From the NCBI RefSeq assembly GCF_013280595.1, contig NZ_JAAATY010000005.1:310001-374000 (forward strand): a DNA stretch of 64,000 nucleotides, given 5' to 3'. The DNA is from Kibdelosporangium persicum. GTDB lineage: Bacteria; Actinomycetota; Actinomycetes; Mycobacteriales; Pseudonocardiaceae. The notes below the pieces were generated by a model. That model worked only from the letters and a program-made list of their open reading frames with translations. It did not search any database and had not been told where the DNA came from. Position numbers and translations under genes: made by a program. Below are positions 25,881 through 34,561 of the stretch, piece after piece; the stretch's first letter is position 1, and each line of letters begins with the position of its first letter.

Positions 25881-26001
25881 GGTCGCGTGCGTGCTGCGCG
25901 AGTTGCTCCGTGTGCCGGTCGATCCGTTCCTGCAGGTCCGCGACGAGGTCGCTGGTCCGCGGTGCTGTCGACTCAGGCGTCCCCGTGGCTTCAGGGTCCA
26001 T
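25822..26001 (-). CDS. Small coiled-coil protein
   Basis: 59 residues. After an acidic, Thr/Pro-rich N-terminus (MDPEATGTPESTAPRTSD) the rest is one predicted amphipathic helix or coiled coil (LVADLQERIDRHTEQLAQHA, then RDLTKLREDLDGLTSRLDSA). The strong ribosome site GGGAGGTGAC before the ATG at 26001 and the clean coding pattern support a real gene. It lies 65 bases downstream of the STAS-ANTAR-GAF gene in the same direction. The function is unknown. Confidence 0.75.
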   Translation of the reverse strand: MDPEATGTPESTAPRTSDLVADLQERIDRHTEQLAQHARDLTKLREDLDGLTSRLDSAS

Positions 26002-26066
26002 GAGTCACCTCCCAGTCCGCCCTGTCTGCTCAAGGCTCCCTCCCCTCTACCCGATCATGGGCGGGC

Positions 26067-27320
26067 CTAAACACCTTCTGTCCGCCGTTCCGGCTTGGTG
26101 GCTTCGTGGTGTACCGCCTCCAGCGCGTCCACGACGACAGTTCGCGCATGCCAATCCAGCCATGTGGCGATCTCCGTGGCGGCGTGGTCGAGTTTGGCGG
26201 CCTGCAACCGCGTCGGCGTGAACCCGGTGTCCACGTGACAGGTCGTGACCACGCCGACACACGAGTTGTCCGTGGTCAGCAACGGGGTGCTGACCACGGT
26301 GCCGACACCGGCCTTGAGCAGCACGTCCCGGCCTGGGAGACACTGTTCCTCGGAGACGTTCTCAAGGACCACGCGGGTTTTGCCCGCCACCGCTCTGCGC
26401 CACGGCGCCATCGGGTCGTCCTCGCCGGCCAGGTGATCGGCGAGGTCCGGGGTGAGGCTGCGGGACGATTCGACACTCAGCCGTCCGCCGGGCGGCTCCA
26501 CCAGCTGCACGGCGGCCATCACCGCGCCCACGTATTTCACGACCTCGTCGACGAACGAACTCAGCACCGCCGACCTGTTGCCGCGTTGCCGGGCACTCTG
26601 GGCGAATATCGACAGCGACGGCGCGGGTCGCCGGGTGCGTCCCGGGAACCACACCGGGCCTTCCGGAGCAGGAGCGTCGAGCAAGGCACGGGCCAGTGCG
26701 TGAAGCCGGAGGTTGTGCCGTTGGGCGCTGTCACGCAGCAGGTCGAACGCCGCCTCCGGCACACGCAGCCCGTACCGTTCCTGAACGACACCCAGCGCCC
26801 GTGCGATCACCGGCCTGGTGCGCAACGCGGCACGCAGGTTGAACACCTCTTGGCGCAGTTCACCCAACTCGGGTGGACCGGGCATGTCCGTCCGTGCCCT
26901 GCCGACGTGGCCGACCGGCTCCGGCGTCCCCAGGCACGCCGCGATCGCCATAGGCACGTTCTCGTGCACGTTGACGAGGTGAGTGGCGTGCATCAGCCCC
27001 AGGACCCGCCGCACGTGTGAGCTGGACGCGACCGTGAGCAGGCGCCGTCCGGTCAGCGCGAGCCGGTCGGCCTGTTCGATCAGGACCCGCACGCCGGGCG
27101 CGCCGAGCAGCACAACCTGGTCGAGGTCGACCACGACGTAACGGCTCTCGCCCGGTATCCGGGTACGCAGACAATGATCCAGGGTCCGGCTGCCGTCCAC
27201 GTCGATTTCGCCGCGGACGCGCAGGATGACGAGGACGTCGCCCGGTTTCCATTCGGTGTCTACGTGGATGCGCGGGCCGGAACGCCCGTTCCCGACGAGC
27301 GGTGGATCGGTTCTGCCCAC
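26067..27320 (-). CDS. STAS-ANTAR-GAF signalling protein
   Basis: 417 residues from a GTG at 27320, set by AGGAG six bases upstream. Domains in order: STAS-like (about 16-133; VRGEIDVDGSRTLDHCLRT, VVVDLDQVVLLGAPGVRVL), ANTAR (about 150-215; LRTRPVIARALGVVQERYGL), GAF (about 240-400; FVDEVVKYVGAVMAAVQLVE, GVGTVVSTPLLTTDNSCVGV). ANTAR domains bind hairpins in nascent RNA and oppose termination; they normally sit at the C-terminus, so this order is unusual. The STAS domain has Leu-Gly-Ala where antagonists carry the phosphorylated Ser, so it may not be switched by phosphorylation. Confidence 0.82.
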   Translation of the reverse strand: MGRTDPPLVGNGRSGPRIHVDTEWKPGDVLVILRVRGEIDVDGSRTLDHCLRTRIPGESRYVVVDLDQVVLLGAPGVRVLIEQADRLALTGRRLLTVASSSHVRRVLGLMHATHLVNVHENVPMAIAACLGTPEPVGHVGRARTDMPGPPELGELRQEVFNLRAALRTRPVIARALGVVQERYGLRVPEAAFDLLRDSAQRHNLRLHALARALLDAPAPEGPVWFPGRTRRPAPSLSIFAQSARQRGNRSAVLSSFVDEVVKYVGAVMAAVQLVEPPGGRLSVESSRSLTPDLADHLAGEDDPMAPWRRAVAGKTRVVLENVSEEQCLPGRDVLLKAGVGTVVSTPLLTTDNSCVGVVTTCHVDTGFTPTRLQAAKLDHAATEIATWLDWHARTVVVDALEAVHHEATKPERRTEGV

Positions 27321-27459
27321 AGTGTGCTCCTGATCTCGTGTACCGGCGGCGTACACGGAAAGAGCCGCTCTGCTGGACTCACCCGACACATCCCACCGTA
27401 ACCGCCACACCGCATGGCGTGGTGACGAGAACCGGCGTGGTTATCGGGTACCCGGGACC

Positions 27460-28011
27460 ATGGACGTTCACCGGTTGATGCGAGCCGTCGAGAATCTCCG
27501 TGCGGTCGACCGTCCCGCGGCCACGGTGGCCGCGGCGGTTCGCAGGGGACTGAAAGCGTCGAAGGCCGACGGCGCGTTGCGCGGATCGTGGCTGGGACAC
27601 CCGCTGCATCCGTTGATGGTCACTGTGCCGATCGGGGCGTGGGTGTCGGCGGCAGTCCTCGACGCGGGGAACCGCAACGACGACGCGGCCCGCAAGCTCA
27701 TCGCGATCGGGCTGACGGCCGCTCCGCCCACCATCCTGCTCGGGCTGGCTGATTACGGCGAACTCGACAAGCGCCAGCGGCGTGTCGGGCTCGTGCACGC
27801 GGTCACCAACGCCGCCGCAGTGGGGTGCTTCGCCGCGTCCTACCAGTTGCGGCGACGCGGGCGACACACTGCCGGAAAGCTCATGAGCACGCTCGCGCTC
27901 ACCGTGCTGAGCACCGGAGGCGCGCTCGGCGGACACCTGTCATACGCGCAGGGAGCAGGCGTGCACCGGTGGCAGGCACCGCGCTCCATCGAGGATGGCA
28001 CCGTCGGCTGA
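27460..28011 (+). CDS. DUF2231 membrane protein
   Basis: 183 residues. The family motif LGHPLHPLMVTVPIGAWVSA is followed by four hydrophobic segments, and GALGGHLSYAQGAGV near the end is also conserved. In many actinobacteria DUF2231 proteins are linked to heme or Rieske-type electron transfer; no Rieske domain is attached here. The start ATG at 27460 is divergent from the STAS-ANTAR-GAF gene. Confidence 0.87.
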   Translation: MDVHRLMRAVENLRAVDRPAATVAAAVRRGLKASKADGALRGSWLGHPLHPLMVTVPIGAWVSAAVLDAGNRNDDAARKLIAIGLTAAPPTILLGLADYGELDKRQRRVGLVHAVTNAAAVGCFAASYQLRRRGRHTAGKLMSTLALTVLSTGGALGGHLSYAQGAGVHRWQAPRSIEDGTVG

Positions 28012-28021
28012 CGGACGGCAG

Positions 28022-28190
28022 TTAACAGCGAGCCACCGACGCGGCCACGTCTTCCAGCGGCGAACAGCGGCTCGCGCACAGCTTCCCGGTGGCCATGTCG
28101 ATCTCGCCGGACAACTCCACGACGACGATCGCGCCGAGAACGCGGACACCGACCCTGCTGGTTTGACCCCGGAGAACGCCTGATTCACGG
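28022..28190 (-). pseudogene. Possible remnant of a STAS-domain gene
   Basis: One minus-strand frame ending at the TAA at 28022-28024 reads VRVLGAIVVVELSGEIDMAT and then KLCASRCSPLEDVAASVARC. The part VVVELSGEIDMATG is typical of the first strand and helix of STAS domains, but the rest of the domain is absent and no good start codon is present. The neighbours are stress-signalling genes with intact STAS domains, so this is probably a truncated copy. Chance similarity is possible. Confidence 0.35.
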
Positions 28191-28249
28191 CGGACGCGTT
28201 CGGCCGAGGGCTCACCGTATTGGGGTCGCCGGGCGGAGCGCGAACCCCG

Positions 28250-29722
28250 TCAGGTGGCACCGGTGGGGCGGCTCGGCCGGGTCCAGCGGGCGAGCAGGAT
28301 GGTGGCGTCGTCCCGCGGTGTCTCGTTCTGGTGGGCGATGACGGCGTTGATCAGCCGGCGGGCGATTTCCGGGAGCGGGTGTGCCACCGCGGTCTCACGA
28401 CGGAGGAAGTCGGTCAGACGGGCCTCGCCGAACGGGTCCCCGGCCTCGTCACGGGCTTCGGTGATCCCGTCCGTGCAGAGCACCAGCAAGTCCTCCGGTC
28501 GCAGCGTCTGCGCGCCGACCTCGATGTCACCCACGCCCGAACCGAGCGGGCGGCAGCGGCCCGCACCCAACGGTTCGACCACCTCACCCGCCCGCATGAT
28601 CAACGGGTCGGGGTGCCCGGCGTTGATGTAGCGGAGCCGGCCGCTGGCGAGATCCAGCTCGGCGAGGACGGCCGTGACCGACACCGCGTCGCCGAACTGC
28701 CTGCCGATGGTCTGGTCGATCAGCCTGGCCTGTTCATGGAGCCCGTGACCGGCGTGCCGGGCACTGCGGTGCGCGGCCAGTGCGGCCGCCGCGACCAGGC
28801 CGCTGCGCAGGTCACGACCCACTGAGTCCAGCACGATCAAGGTCGCGGTGCTCTCCGACAGGGCGTAGTCGAACGCGTCACCGCTGACGGTGTGGCCGGG
28901 CTCCAGGACGCCGGTCACCACGAAGCCGTCCACACCGGCGGTCAACGGCGGCAACAGCGACCAGATCAGCTCGGCGTTCACCGTCCGCTGGGTGCGCAGC
29001 CGGGTCCGGTCGAACACGTCGCCGTACTGGGAGAGCAGGGTGACCATGTGCCCGAGCAGGTGGGACAGCCACCGGCACTGCACCCGCAGACCCGGGTCGT
29101 GGAGATCGTCGACGCTGTCCACCGCGACCTCGAGGACACCGAGACGCTCGGCTCCGTCCAGCAGGGGCACCCAGAGCCGCGGTCCGGCGGACGTCGCCGA
29201 CGGCTGGATCCGTGCCTGTTGGAACGCACGTCCCGCGAGCGTGGTGTCCACGTCCAGCGCACTGTCCTTGTCACCTGTGTCCGGGTGCCGGAGGGGCTGT
29301 AGGCACTGCTGCTCATAGTCGACCAGGTAGATGGTGATGCGCACCCCGAGCGCCTTGCCGGCGGCTTCGGCGACCGACGGCAGCCGGTCCGGCGGCGCGA
29401 GTTCCGTGCCCTCCAGCAGCCGGACCAGGGCGGCGAAGGCATCGCCACGGGGTTCGGCGTCCCGGACCGGCCGGCTGTAGACGGCCCGGTGTGTCCACGT
29501 CAGTTCGTCGAGGCGTTCGTTGATCGCCTGGGCGAGGATGTCGCGCTGGAGCGGGGGCAACGACCCGAGCCCATGGACGTACGCGTCGACCTCCAGGAAC
29601 CCGGCCTCACCGCCTATCCCGAGGTAGCGCAGCCACAACTGTTCCACCGTCAGCTCGGCGCGCTTCATCGCGCGCCTGACGCTGCGCTGCTGCTCGCCGG
29701 CACGTCCATGGTCATTGCTCAT
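28250..29722 (-). CDS. GAF-PP2C (SpoIIE/RsbU-like) protein phosphatase
   Basis: 490 residues from the ATG at 29722 (one at 29734 is also possible). The N-terminal 90 residues are not recognised. A GAF-like sensor domain (about 105-245) is followed by a SpoIIE-type PP2C domain (about 265-485) with VSGDAFDYALSESTATLIVL, LRYINAGHPDPLIM, LLVLCTDGITEARDE and ETPRDDATILLARW, which carry the metal-binding Asp residues. RsbU-type phosphatases dephosphorylate STAS antagonists and so free sigma factors. The STAS antagonist at 31810 and RsbW-like kinase at 30463 are plausible partners. Confidence 0.9.
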   Translation of the reverse strand: MSNDHGRAGEQQRSVRRAMKRAELTVEQLWLRYLGIGGEAGFLEVDAYVHGLGSLPPLQRDILAQAINERLDELTWTHRAVYSRPVRDAEPRGDAFAALVRLLEGTELAPPDRLPSVAEAAGKALGVRITIYLVDYEQQCLQPLRHPDTGDKDSALDVDTTLAGRAFQQARIQPSATSAGPRLWVPLLDGAERLGVLEVAVDSVDDLHDPGLRVQCRWLSHLLGHMVTLLSQYGDVFDRTRLRTQRTVNAELIWSLLPPLTAGVDGFVVTGVLEPGHTVSGDAFDYALSESTATLIVLDSVGRDLRSGLVAAAALAAHRSARHAGHGLHEQARLIDQTIGRQFGDAVSVTAVLAELDLASGRLRYINAGHPDPLIMRAGEVVEPLGAGRCRPLGSGVGDIEVGAQTLRPEDLLVLCTDGITEARDEAGDPFGEARLTDFLRRETAVAHPLPEIARRLINAVIAHQNETPRDDATILLARWTRPSRPTGAT

Positions 29723-29975
29723 GACAGTCACCATTCATGACGGTTGGACGTACGGCGGTGGTTCCGCTCACCGCAGACGCCGCACCGTGGACTGGGCGAC
29801 CCGTTCGGCCGCCTGGCGCACTGTCGTGCGTTGCTCCCGACGGCTGCTCCGGGAGGAGCCGTCCAGGACCATTCCCGCACCTCCCTCCTTGAGACGCCGC
29901 GCTCGACTGCCCCGAGGTACCCGGCTTGGCCGCGTTCAACCCTGCCGGCCGCGGGGAGGCGGCACGGTCGTCCTC

Positions 29976-30269
29976 TCAGGACCGACGAGAGCGCCGGCCC
30001 GGGTGTTCACGAGCGTTGGCGTCCTCACGGGTGAACAGCACGCGGCACCCAGCCAGGTCCACTGTGGTCACTCGCCATCCGGCGGACCGCCAGCCCATCG
30101 CCTGCACGAGGTAGCCGTTCGCCCACCACTCCCGATGCCGGTAGGCCGAGGCCGGCAGCCCGCCGACCATGTCGGCGATGTCGGCGAAGTCGAGCCGCAC
30201 GGCGGTCAGGCCCCGGTCAGCCTCGGTGGTGAGAAAGGCGCTCAACGGCGCGTACTTCTTGCCCGGCAT
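29976..30269 (-). CDS. Small DUF7662-like protein
   Basis: 97 residues from the ATG at 30269. The pattern KKYAPLSAFLTTEADRGLTA, LDFADIADMVGGLPASAYRH, EWWANGYLVQAMGWRSAGWR is a conserved small domain found alone or at the end of restriction- or regulatory-type proteins; its function is not established. The last 15 residues are basic. The 250 bases on its 3' side, up to the phosphatase start, show no gene. Confidence 0.7.
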   Translation of the reverse strand: MPGKKYAPLSAFLTTEADRGLTAVRLDFADIADMVGGLPASAYRHREWWANGYLVQAMGWRSAGWRVTTVDLAGCRVLFTREDANAREHPGRRSRRS

Positions 30270-30462
30270 CGGACACGCCCCCGGCGTCGGATGAACTGAT
30301 CGGTCACCCAACGAGATGCCCACCGTGCACAGTGTTATGCCGTTGTTCCGAACCCGGTTGCGGGCAACCTGTGACACGACTTCCGGGCTCCGTGGCGGCA
30401 CCGGAGGCACGAGCAGGTACCTTGGGAACCCGGACCTGTGTCTGCGAGGGACGGCGCTGCGG

Positions 30463-30969
30463 ATGCTTGACGACACTGACCCACACATATCGAAGTCACC
30501 AGCGGCCCTGCGTGCCTGGGCCCGCCAGTTGCCCGAGCCCATCTGCGAGACCGTCCTCGACGCCGATCTGTCCCTGCCTTTCCTGTTCCACGAGGTCGTC
30601 GCCGTCAACGGCGCGTTGTCCCCGCAGCGGCACGCGATCTCCGGCTGGGCACGCCGCCTCGGCTTCGACGGCCACCACGTCGAGGACATGATGCTCGCCG
30701 TCGACGAAGCCGTGGCCAATGCCATCGAGCACGGCTACCGTGACCGCCCGGCCGACGACCCCGGGATCGTGATGCTGTTCGCGGCGTCGATGCCGGCTCA
30801 GGGCATGGCACACGTCGTCGTGGCCGACAACGGCTCCTGGCGGCCGCCGACCGACTCCGGGTTCCGCGGCCGCGGGCTGTCGATCATCCAGAAGATCACG
30901 AACCTGTTCGAGCTGCACTACGACCACACCGGCACGGTCACCCGCATGGCCTGGTACCTGCCGTCGTGA
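30463..30969 (+). CDS. RsbW-like anti-sigma factor / serine kinase
   Basis: 168 residues from the ATG at 30463; the reading is open further upstream, but that part is not conserved. The GHKL ATPase motifs are visible: N-box MLAVDEAVANAIEHGYRD, G1 VVADNGSWRPP and G2 GRGLSIIQK. Proteins of this HATPase_c_2 family bind sigma factors and phosphorylate STAS antagonists. It converges with the GAF-ANTAR gene (2 bases apart) and lies in the same island as a PP2C phosphatase and a STAS antagonist, enough for a complete partner switch. Confidence 0.85.
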   Translation: MLDDTDPHISKSPAALRAWARQLPEPICETVLDADLSLPFLFHEVVAVNGALSPQRHAISGWARRLGFDGHHVEDMMLAVDEAVANAIEHGYRDRPADDPGIVMLFAASMPAQGMAHVVVADNGSWRPPTDSGFRGRGLSIIQKITNLFELHYDHTGTVTRMAWYLPS

Positions 30970-30971
30970 CG

Positions 30972-31787
30972 TCAGCCGGTGGGCGGCCCGAGCTCGGCGT
31001 GCCGGGTGGCGACGGTGCGGGCGACCTCGGCGAGCTTGATGTTCAGGTCCTGCGAGGCACGGCGGAGCAGCTCGAAGGCCTCGTCGGCGCTGATGCCGCG
31101 ACGCTGCATCAGGATGCCCTTGGCCTGCCCGATGACGTCCCGGGTCTCCAGCGCGCGCCGCAGGTGGACCTGCTCCAGTTCCGCCAGGCGCACGGCCTCG
31201 GTGGTCGCCACCGCCAGTGACGCGTGGGTGGCCAGGAGCAACGCCTGGTCACGCGTGGCCTCGTCGCCGAGTTTGCCTGTTCCGCGTGAGTACAGGTTGA
31301 GCGCACCGGACAGCCGCGGTGGGGTGATGTCCGGCAGCATCGCCGTGGACAGAACCGACCGGTAACCCAGTTCGGCGGCCTTCGGACCGAACCGCAGCCA
31401 TCTCGGCTCGTCGGCGAGGTCTCCGCTGTAGGTGTACGCCACGCCCGGCGTGCGTGCCGCCTCCAGGCAGGGGCCCTCGTTGAACTGGTACTGCCATTCG
31501 TCCAGTTCGGCACCGAGGGGGTCAGTCTCCACCGGGGTGTGCAACGCCCCGTCGTTGGACCGCAGCGTCACGCTGACCAGTTCGACCTCCGGCAGCACCG
31601 CGACTGCCGCCTCAGCCACGTGCTGGAGCACGCCCGCCACGCTGTCCGCGGCCAGCAGCATCCTCGTCAACTGGGCGAACTGCCTGGCCAGGGGGCTGCG
31701 ATCGGGGTCACCGGCGGGATGTGGCGCGTCGGCGGGACGCGCGACGAACTCCGCCTTGTCCCGGCTCCACTCATCCTGAGCGACCAC
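30972..31787 (-). CDS. GAF-ANTAR transcription antitermination regulator
   Basis: 271 residues from a GTG at 31787, with GGACGGAG upstream. The GAF domain spans about 40-190 (LLAADSVAGVLQHVAEAAVA, YQFNEGPCLEAARTPGVAYT). The C-terminal ANTAR domain (about 200-260; LRRALETRDVIGQAKGILMQ, GISADEAFELLRRASQDLNI) is typical. These proteins respond to small molecules or redox and bind two-hairpin RNA leaders. The STAS gene at 31810 lies 22 bases upstream in the same direction, so the two are probably cotranscribed. Confidence 0.92.
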   Translation of the reverse strand: MVAQDEWSRDKAEFVARPADAPHPAGDPDRSPLARQFAQLTRMLLAADSVAGVLQHVAEAAVAVLPEVELVSVTLRSNDGALHTPVETDPLGAELDEWQYQFNEGPCLEAARTPGVAYTYSGDLADEPRWLRFGPKAAELGYRSVLSTAMLPDITPPRLSGALNLYSRGTGKLGDEATRDQALLLATHASLAVATTEAVRLAELEQVHLRRALETRDVIGQAKGILMQRRGISADEAFELLRRASQDLNIKLAEVARTVATRHAELGPPTG

Positions 31788-31809
31788 GTCTCCGTCCTTC
31801 CCCGAGGAG

Positions 31810-32139
31810 TCATTCCGACACTTGTTCCGCCTCGTCGCCCGTTAACAGCTTCTGCAGGCCGGCCAGCCGCACAACGCGTTGCAACTGCGGTGACGCGGCC
31901 CGGATGGTCAAGCCACCGGCGACGGACGAAGCACGGGCCCGTGCCCGCAGCAGCGCTCCCAGTCCGGTGGAGTCGCAGAAACTCACCCCGGACCCGTCGA
32001 CGACCAGATGTACGTACCCGCGGTCGAGCAGGTTCGAGAGCTTGCGCAGGATCACGTCGCCCGTTTCGAGCGTCAGGTCCCCCGCCACGGCCACGTGAGC
32101 GGTGGAGCCGCTCGTGAGGACCACTTCGATCGGATTCAC
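31810..32139 (-). CDS. STAS-domain anti-anti-sigma factor
   Basis: 109 residues from a GTG at 32139 (AGGTG nine bases upstream). The core HVAVAGDLTLETGDVILRKL and VVDGSGVSFCDSTGLGALLR matches RsbV/SpoIIAA proteins; the Ser in CDSTG is the usual phosphorylation site for an RsbW-type kinase. It precedes the GAF-ANTAR gene by 22 bases. The likely partners are the kinase at 30463 and the phosphatase at 28250. Confidence 0.9.
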   Translation of the reverse strand: MNPIEVVLTSGSTAHVAVAGDLTLETGDVILRKLSNLLDRGYVHLVVDGSGVSFCDSTGLGALLRARARASSVAGGLTIRAASPQLQRVVRLAGLQKLLTGDEAEQVSE

Positions 32140-32331
32140 CGCGTCAACACCTGGACCACTCGCCTGACAACCCCACCGGCATGCCGCCGTCGATCTCATG
32201 TTCGTGTCCTGACCAGGGCAGGCGCCGGCTACCAGGCTCGGGCATCGGCCGCCTCCCCGTCGTCGTCATCCGATACGTCAAGACCTCGGCTACCCCGCCG
32301 CCACGGCGGATAACCGGTGAGGCACTCCACA

Positions 32332-32502
32332 TCATCGCCCCATCAGCCGGTCGCGGGCGTCGCGCGCGGCCTGCTTGACGGCTTCGGTCACCCGCTCGGC
32401 TTTGCCCTCGTCAGCGAGTTGCTCGTCGCCGGTGGCCTCGCCGATCTCCTCCTTCGTCTCGGCCATGGTTTGCTCGTCCTTGTCCGGTGTGTTCTCGGAC
32501 AC
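32332..32502 (-). CDS. Small CsbD-like stress protein
   Basis: 56 residues from a GTG at 32502, with AGGAG nine bases upstream. The charged helical sequence MAETKEEIGEATGDEQLADE and GKAERVTEAVKQAARDARDR is the CsbD-type pattern also seen at 15546. An ATG twelve codons in (MAETKEE) could be the start. It sits on the edge of the stress-signalling island, which fits SigB-like control. Confidence 0.75.
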   Translation of the reverse strand: MSENTPDKDEQTMAETKEEIGEATGDEQLADEGKAERVTEAVKQAARDARDRLMGR

Positions 32503-32567
32503 GCCTGATCACTCCTGCCGGTGGTGGGTCCCGTGGGGTTCCCATTCCGGCCGCGGTTCAATCCGCA

Positions 32568-33272
32568 CTAGGCAGCCAGCAGGCGGTCGATCGCGCGCGG
32601 CAGAACCGCACGCAGATCGCTCAACGTCTCCCGGCGGGTGATGTGCGAGGCAGTGGCCACCTCGATGAGCGAATTGCCGCGTGCCGCCAACGCACCGCAG
32701 TACCTGAACTTCTTCGTCTGGTCCGCTGTCTCGTCGCAGTACGCGAAGAAGGCGTCAACACCGGCCGGTTGACCGATGCCGAGGTCGGTTCTGATCTTGT
32801 GGTCGAAACCGTCTTCGTCCTTCCACGTCGTACAGGCAGCGGCCTGCGCGGCGACCAGTTCGACCACGTTCTTGCCTGTGCGCGCCTGGAACGCCCATGC
32901 CGCGTTGTGCACCAGGATCCGGTCGCCGGAGAACATCCGATACCGCCCGGGTCCCAGCGTGAAGCCGAGCTTCTTGCCGCAGAGCCCGTCCGCCGGTGTC
33001 AAGGAGTTCGGGGTGTCCTCGTCCTCCTCCGCCGCGGGAATGCCGTAATCGGCCATTCCGTCGAGCGGAATGACGGCCCGGCGGACCTTCGCCTGCAGTT
33101 GTGCCCACGACTCCCCTTCCGTCGTCGGCGGAACTGACCCGGTCGTCGTCTGCCCGGTCGCGGTCTGCCCGATCGTGCTCGGCCCGCTCGAAGGTGGCCC
33201 TGACGGCGGGGTGGCCTGCGGGGCGGAACAGGCGGACAGAACAAGACAGGCGAACAACACTCGACGTAGCAC
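32568..33272 (-). CDS. Lipoprotein of unknown function
   Basis: 234 residues from a GTG at 33272 preceded by GGGGGAGAAG. The signal peptide ends in a lipobox, LVLSAC, with Cys-15 as the predicted lipidation site. A Pro/Ser/Thr-rich linker (about 18-52) leads to a globular domain with four cysteines (GLCGK, ACTTW, AYCDE, RYCGA), likely two disulphides. The layout recalls the extracellular sensor domains of mycobacterial PknH-type proteins, but similarity is not firm. It probably sits on the outer face of the membrane. Confidence 0.8.
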   Translation of the reverse strand: MLRRVLFACLVLSACSAPQATPPSGPPSSGPSTIGQTATGQTTTGSVPPTTEGESWAQLQAKVRRAVIPLDGMADYGIPAAEEDEDTPNSLTPADGLCGKKLGFTLGPGRYRMFSGDRILVHNAAWAFQARTGKNVVELVAAQAAACTTWKDEDGFDHKIRTDLGIGQPAGVDAFFAYCDETADQTKKFRYCGALAARGNSLIEVATASHITRRETLSDLRAVLPRAIDRLLAA

Positions 33273-33397
33273 GGCTTCTCCCCCGGTCACGGAAAGTCGA
33301 ACACGACAGTATCGCGTACTCGACGGGCCACCGAGGCACATTCCGTTTCACATGCGAGTTGCATCCGGTACCGGGGTACAGGTTTACCGTCGAACCC

Positions 33398-33733
33398 ATG
33401 AGCACAGAGCAACAGTGGGCGCCGCAGGCGTGCACCTTGCCGACAGAGCAACAACCACTGCGCGAGGCGGAGTTCGACGAACTGTTCGCGGCCTCGGTGC
33501 ACGGGGTGACTCGGCGGACTCCGGCCGAGCTGCGGCTGGACCTCGACGCGACTGAGCAGGTCGCCGCGCGGACAGCGGGTCTGGTCGTGCGCGAGACCGG
33601 ATGTTGTTCCTTCTTCACCTTCCGGCTCACCGCCACCGGCGGCGGTCTGCGGCTCGACATCACTGTGCCCGAGTCCCAGACCGGTGTCCTCGACGCGCTG
33701 CAGGCCCGAGCCACCGCGAAGGCGACGAAGTGA
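33398..33733 (+). CDS. Conserved small protein encoded with a MerR regulator
   Basis: 111 residues. The sequence opens with [20 protein letters not shown] and carries a Cys-Cys motif in [16 protein letters not shown]. This type is common in actinobacteria next to MerR genes, but its function is unknown; the cysteines suggest metal or thiol chemistry. Its stop overlaps the GTG of the MerR gene (GTGA), so translation is coupled. Confidence 0.8.
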   Translation: MSTEQQWAPQACTLPTEQQPLREAEFDELFAASVHGVTRRTPAELRLDLDATEQVAARTAGLVVRETGCCSFFTFRLTATGGGLRLDITVPESQTGVLDALQARATAKATK

Positions 33734-34158
33734 CCGGGCTACGCAGCAAGCAGCTCGCCGAGGCAGCCGGGGTGAATCCGCAGACCCTGCGCTACTACGA
33801 GCGCCGCGGCCTGCTGTCCGAACCGGAGCGGACACTCGGCGGGCACCGCGTCTATCCGCCGGAGGCCGTCGCCGTGCTGCGGATGATCAAGGCGGCACAA
33901 CGGCTCGGCTTCACGCTCGACGAGATCGCCGACCTCCTGGACGTTGGCCGTCATCGGCACAGTCCCGGGCTGCGGGCCCGGGTCACCGCGAAACTGGCCG
34001 ACGTGGAGGCCAGGATCGCCGACCTGGGCGCCATCCGGGACACCCTGCGGACCGCGCTCGCTGCCGGGTGCGACGACCTGATCACGTGCTCACACACCGC
34101 TTCCTGCCCGATCCCGTTCTCCGGCGTCGCCGGGGCGGAACTATCGTCACGGCCATGA
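33730..34158 (+). CDS. MerR family transcriptional regulator
   Basis: 142 residues. The MerR winged helix is at about 4-70 ([40 protein letters not shown]), followed by a coiled-coil dimer helix. The C-terminal [18 protein letters not shown] contains three Cys and a His, as in metal-responding MerR proteins. It is coupled by overlaps to the small Cys-Cys protein before and the YnfA-like protein after, so it is not divergent from its targets as MerR genes often are. The likely signal is a metal or electrophile. Confidence 0.9.
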   Translation: MTGLRSKQLAEAAGVNPQTLRYYERRGLLSEPERTLGGHRVYPPEAVAVLRMIKAAQRLGFTLDEIADLLDVGRHRHSPGLRARVTAKLADVEARIADLGAIRDTLRTALAAGCDDLITCSHTASCPIPFSGVAGAELSSRP

Positions 34159-34487
34159 CCCTGGCTCGTTCGCTCGTGTTGTTCGCCCTCGCCGCGCTCG
34201 CCGAGATCGGTGGTGCGTGGCTGGTCTGGCAAGGCGTCCGGGAACACCGGGGTCTACTGTGGATCGCCGGTGGCGTGGTCGCCCTTGGCGTGTACGGGTT
34301 CGTCGCGACGCTGCAACCGGACGCTCACTTCGGCCGGATCCTCGCGGCGTACGGCGGTGTGTTCGTCGCGGGTTCACTGGCGTGGGGCATGATCGTGGAC
34401 AGGTTCCAGCCGGATCGCTGGGACTACGCCGGCGCCGCGATCTGCCTGATCGGCGTGGCGGTGATCATGTACGCGCCCAGGGGCTAG
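34155..34487 (+). CDS. YnfA/UPF0060 family membrane protein
   Basis: 110 residues with four predicted membrane helices ([73 protein letters not shown]). The pattern and conserved Glu in the first helix match YnfA, a relative of small multidrug resistance transporters. The ATG overlaps the MerR stop by ATGA, so this is the third gene of a coupled operon. Export of a toxic compound or metal complex is inference. Confidence 0.88.
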   Translation: MTLARSLVLFALAALAEIGGAWLVWQGVREHRGLLWIAGGVVALGVYGFVATLQPDAHFGRILAAYGGVFVAGSLAWGMIVDRFQPDRWDYAGAAICLIGVAVIMYAPRG

Positions 34488-34561
34488 CACGCCCAAGCCG
34501 ACCGATGAGTTTTCACGATCGGCCGGGTCCATCCTCCGAGACGACTGAGAGGAGGGTCCGA

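Noticed and set aside
28342-28520. Anti-sigma antagonist encoded within the phosphatase region
   Set aside because: The reading belongs to the PP2C domain; no separate start or ribosome site exists.
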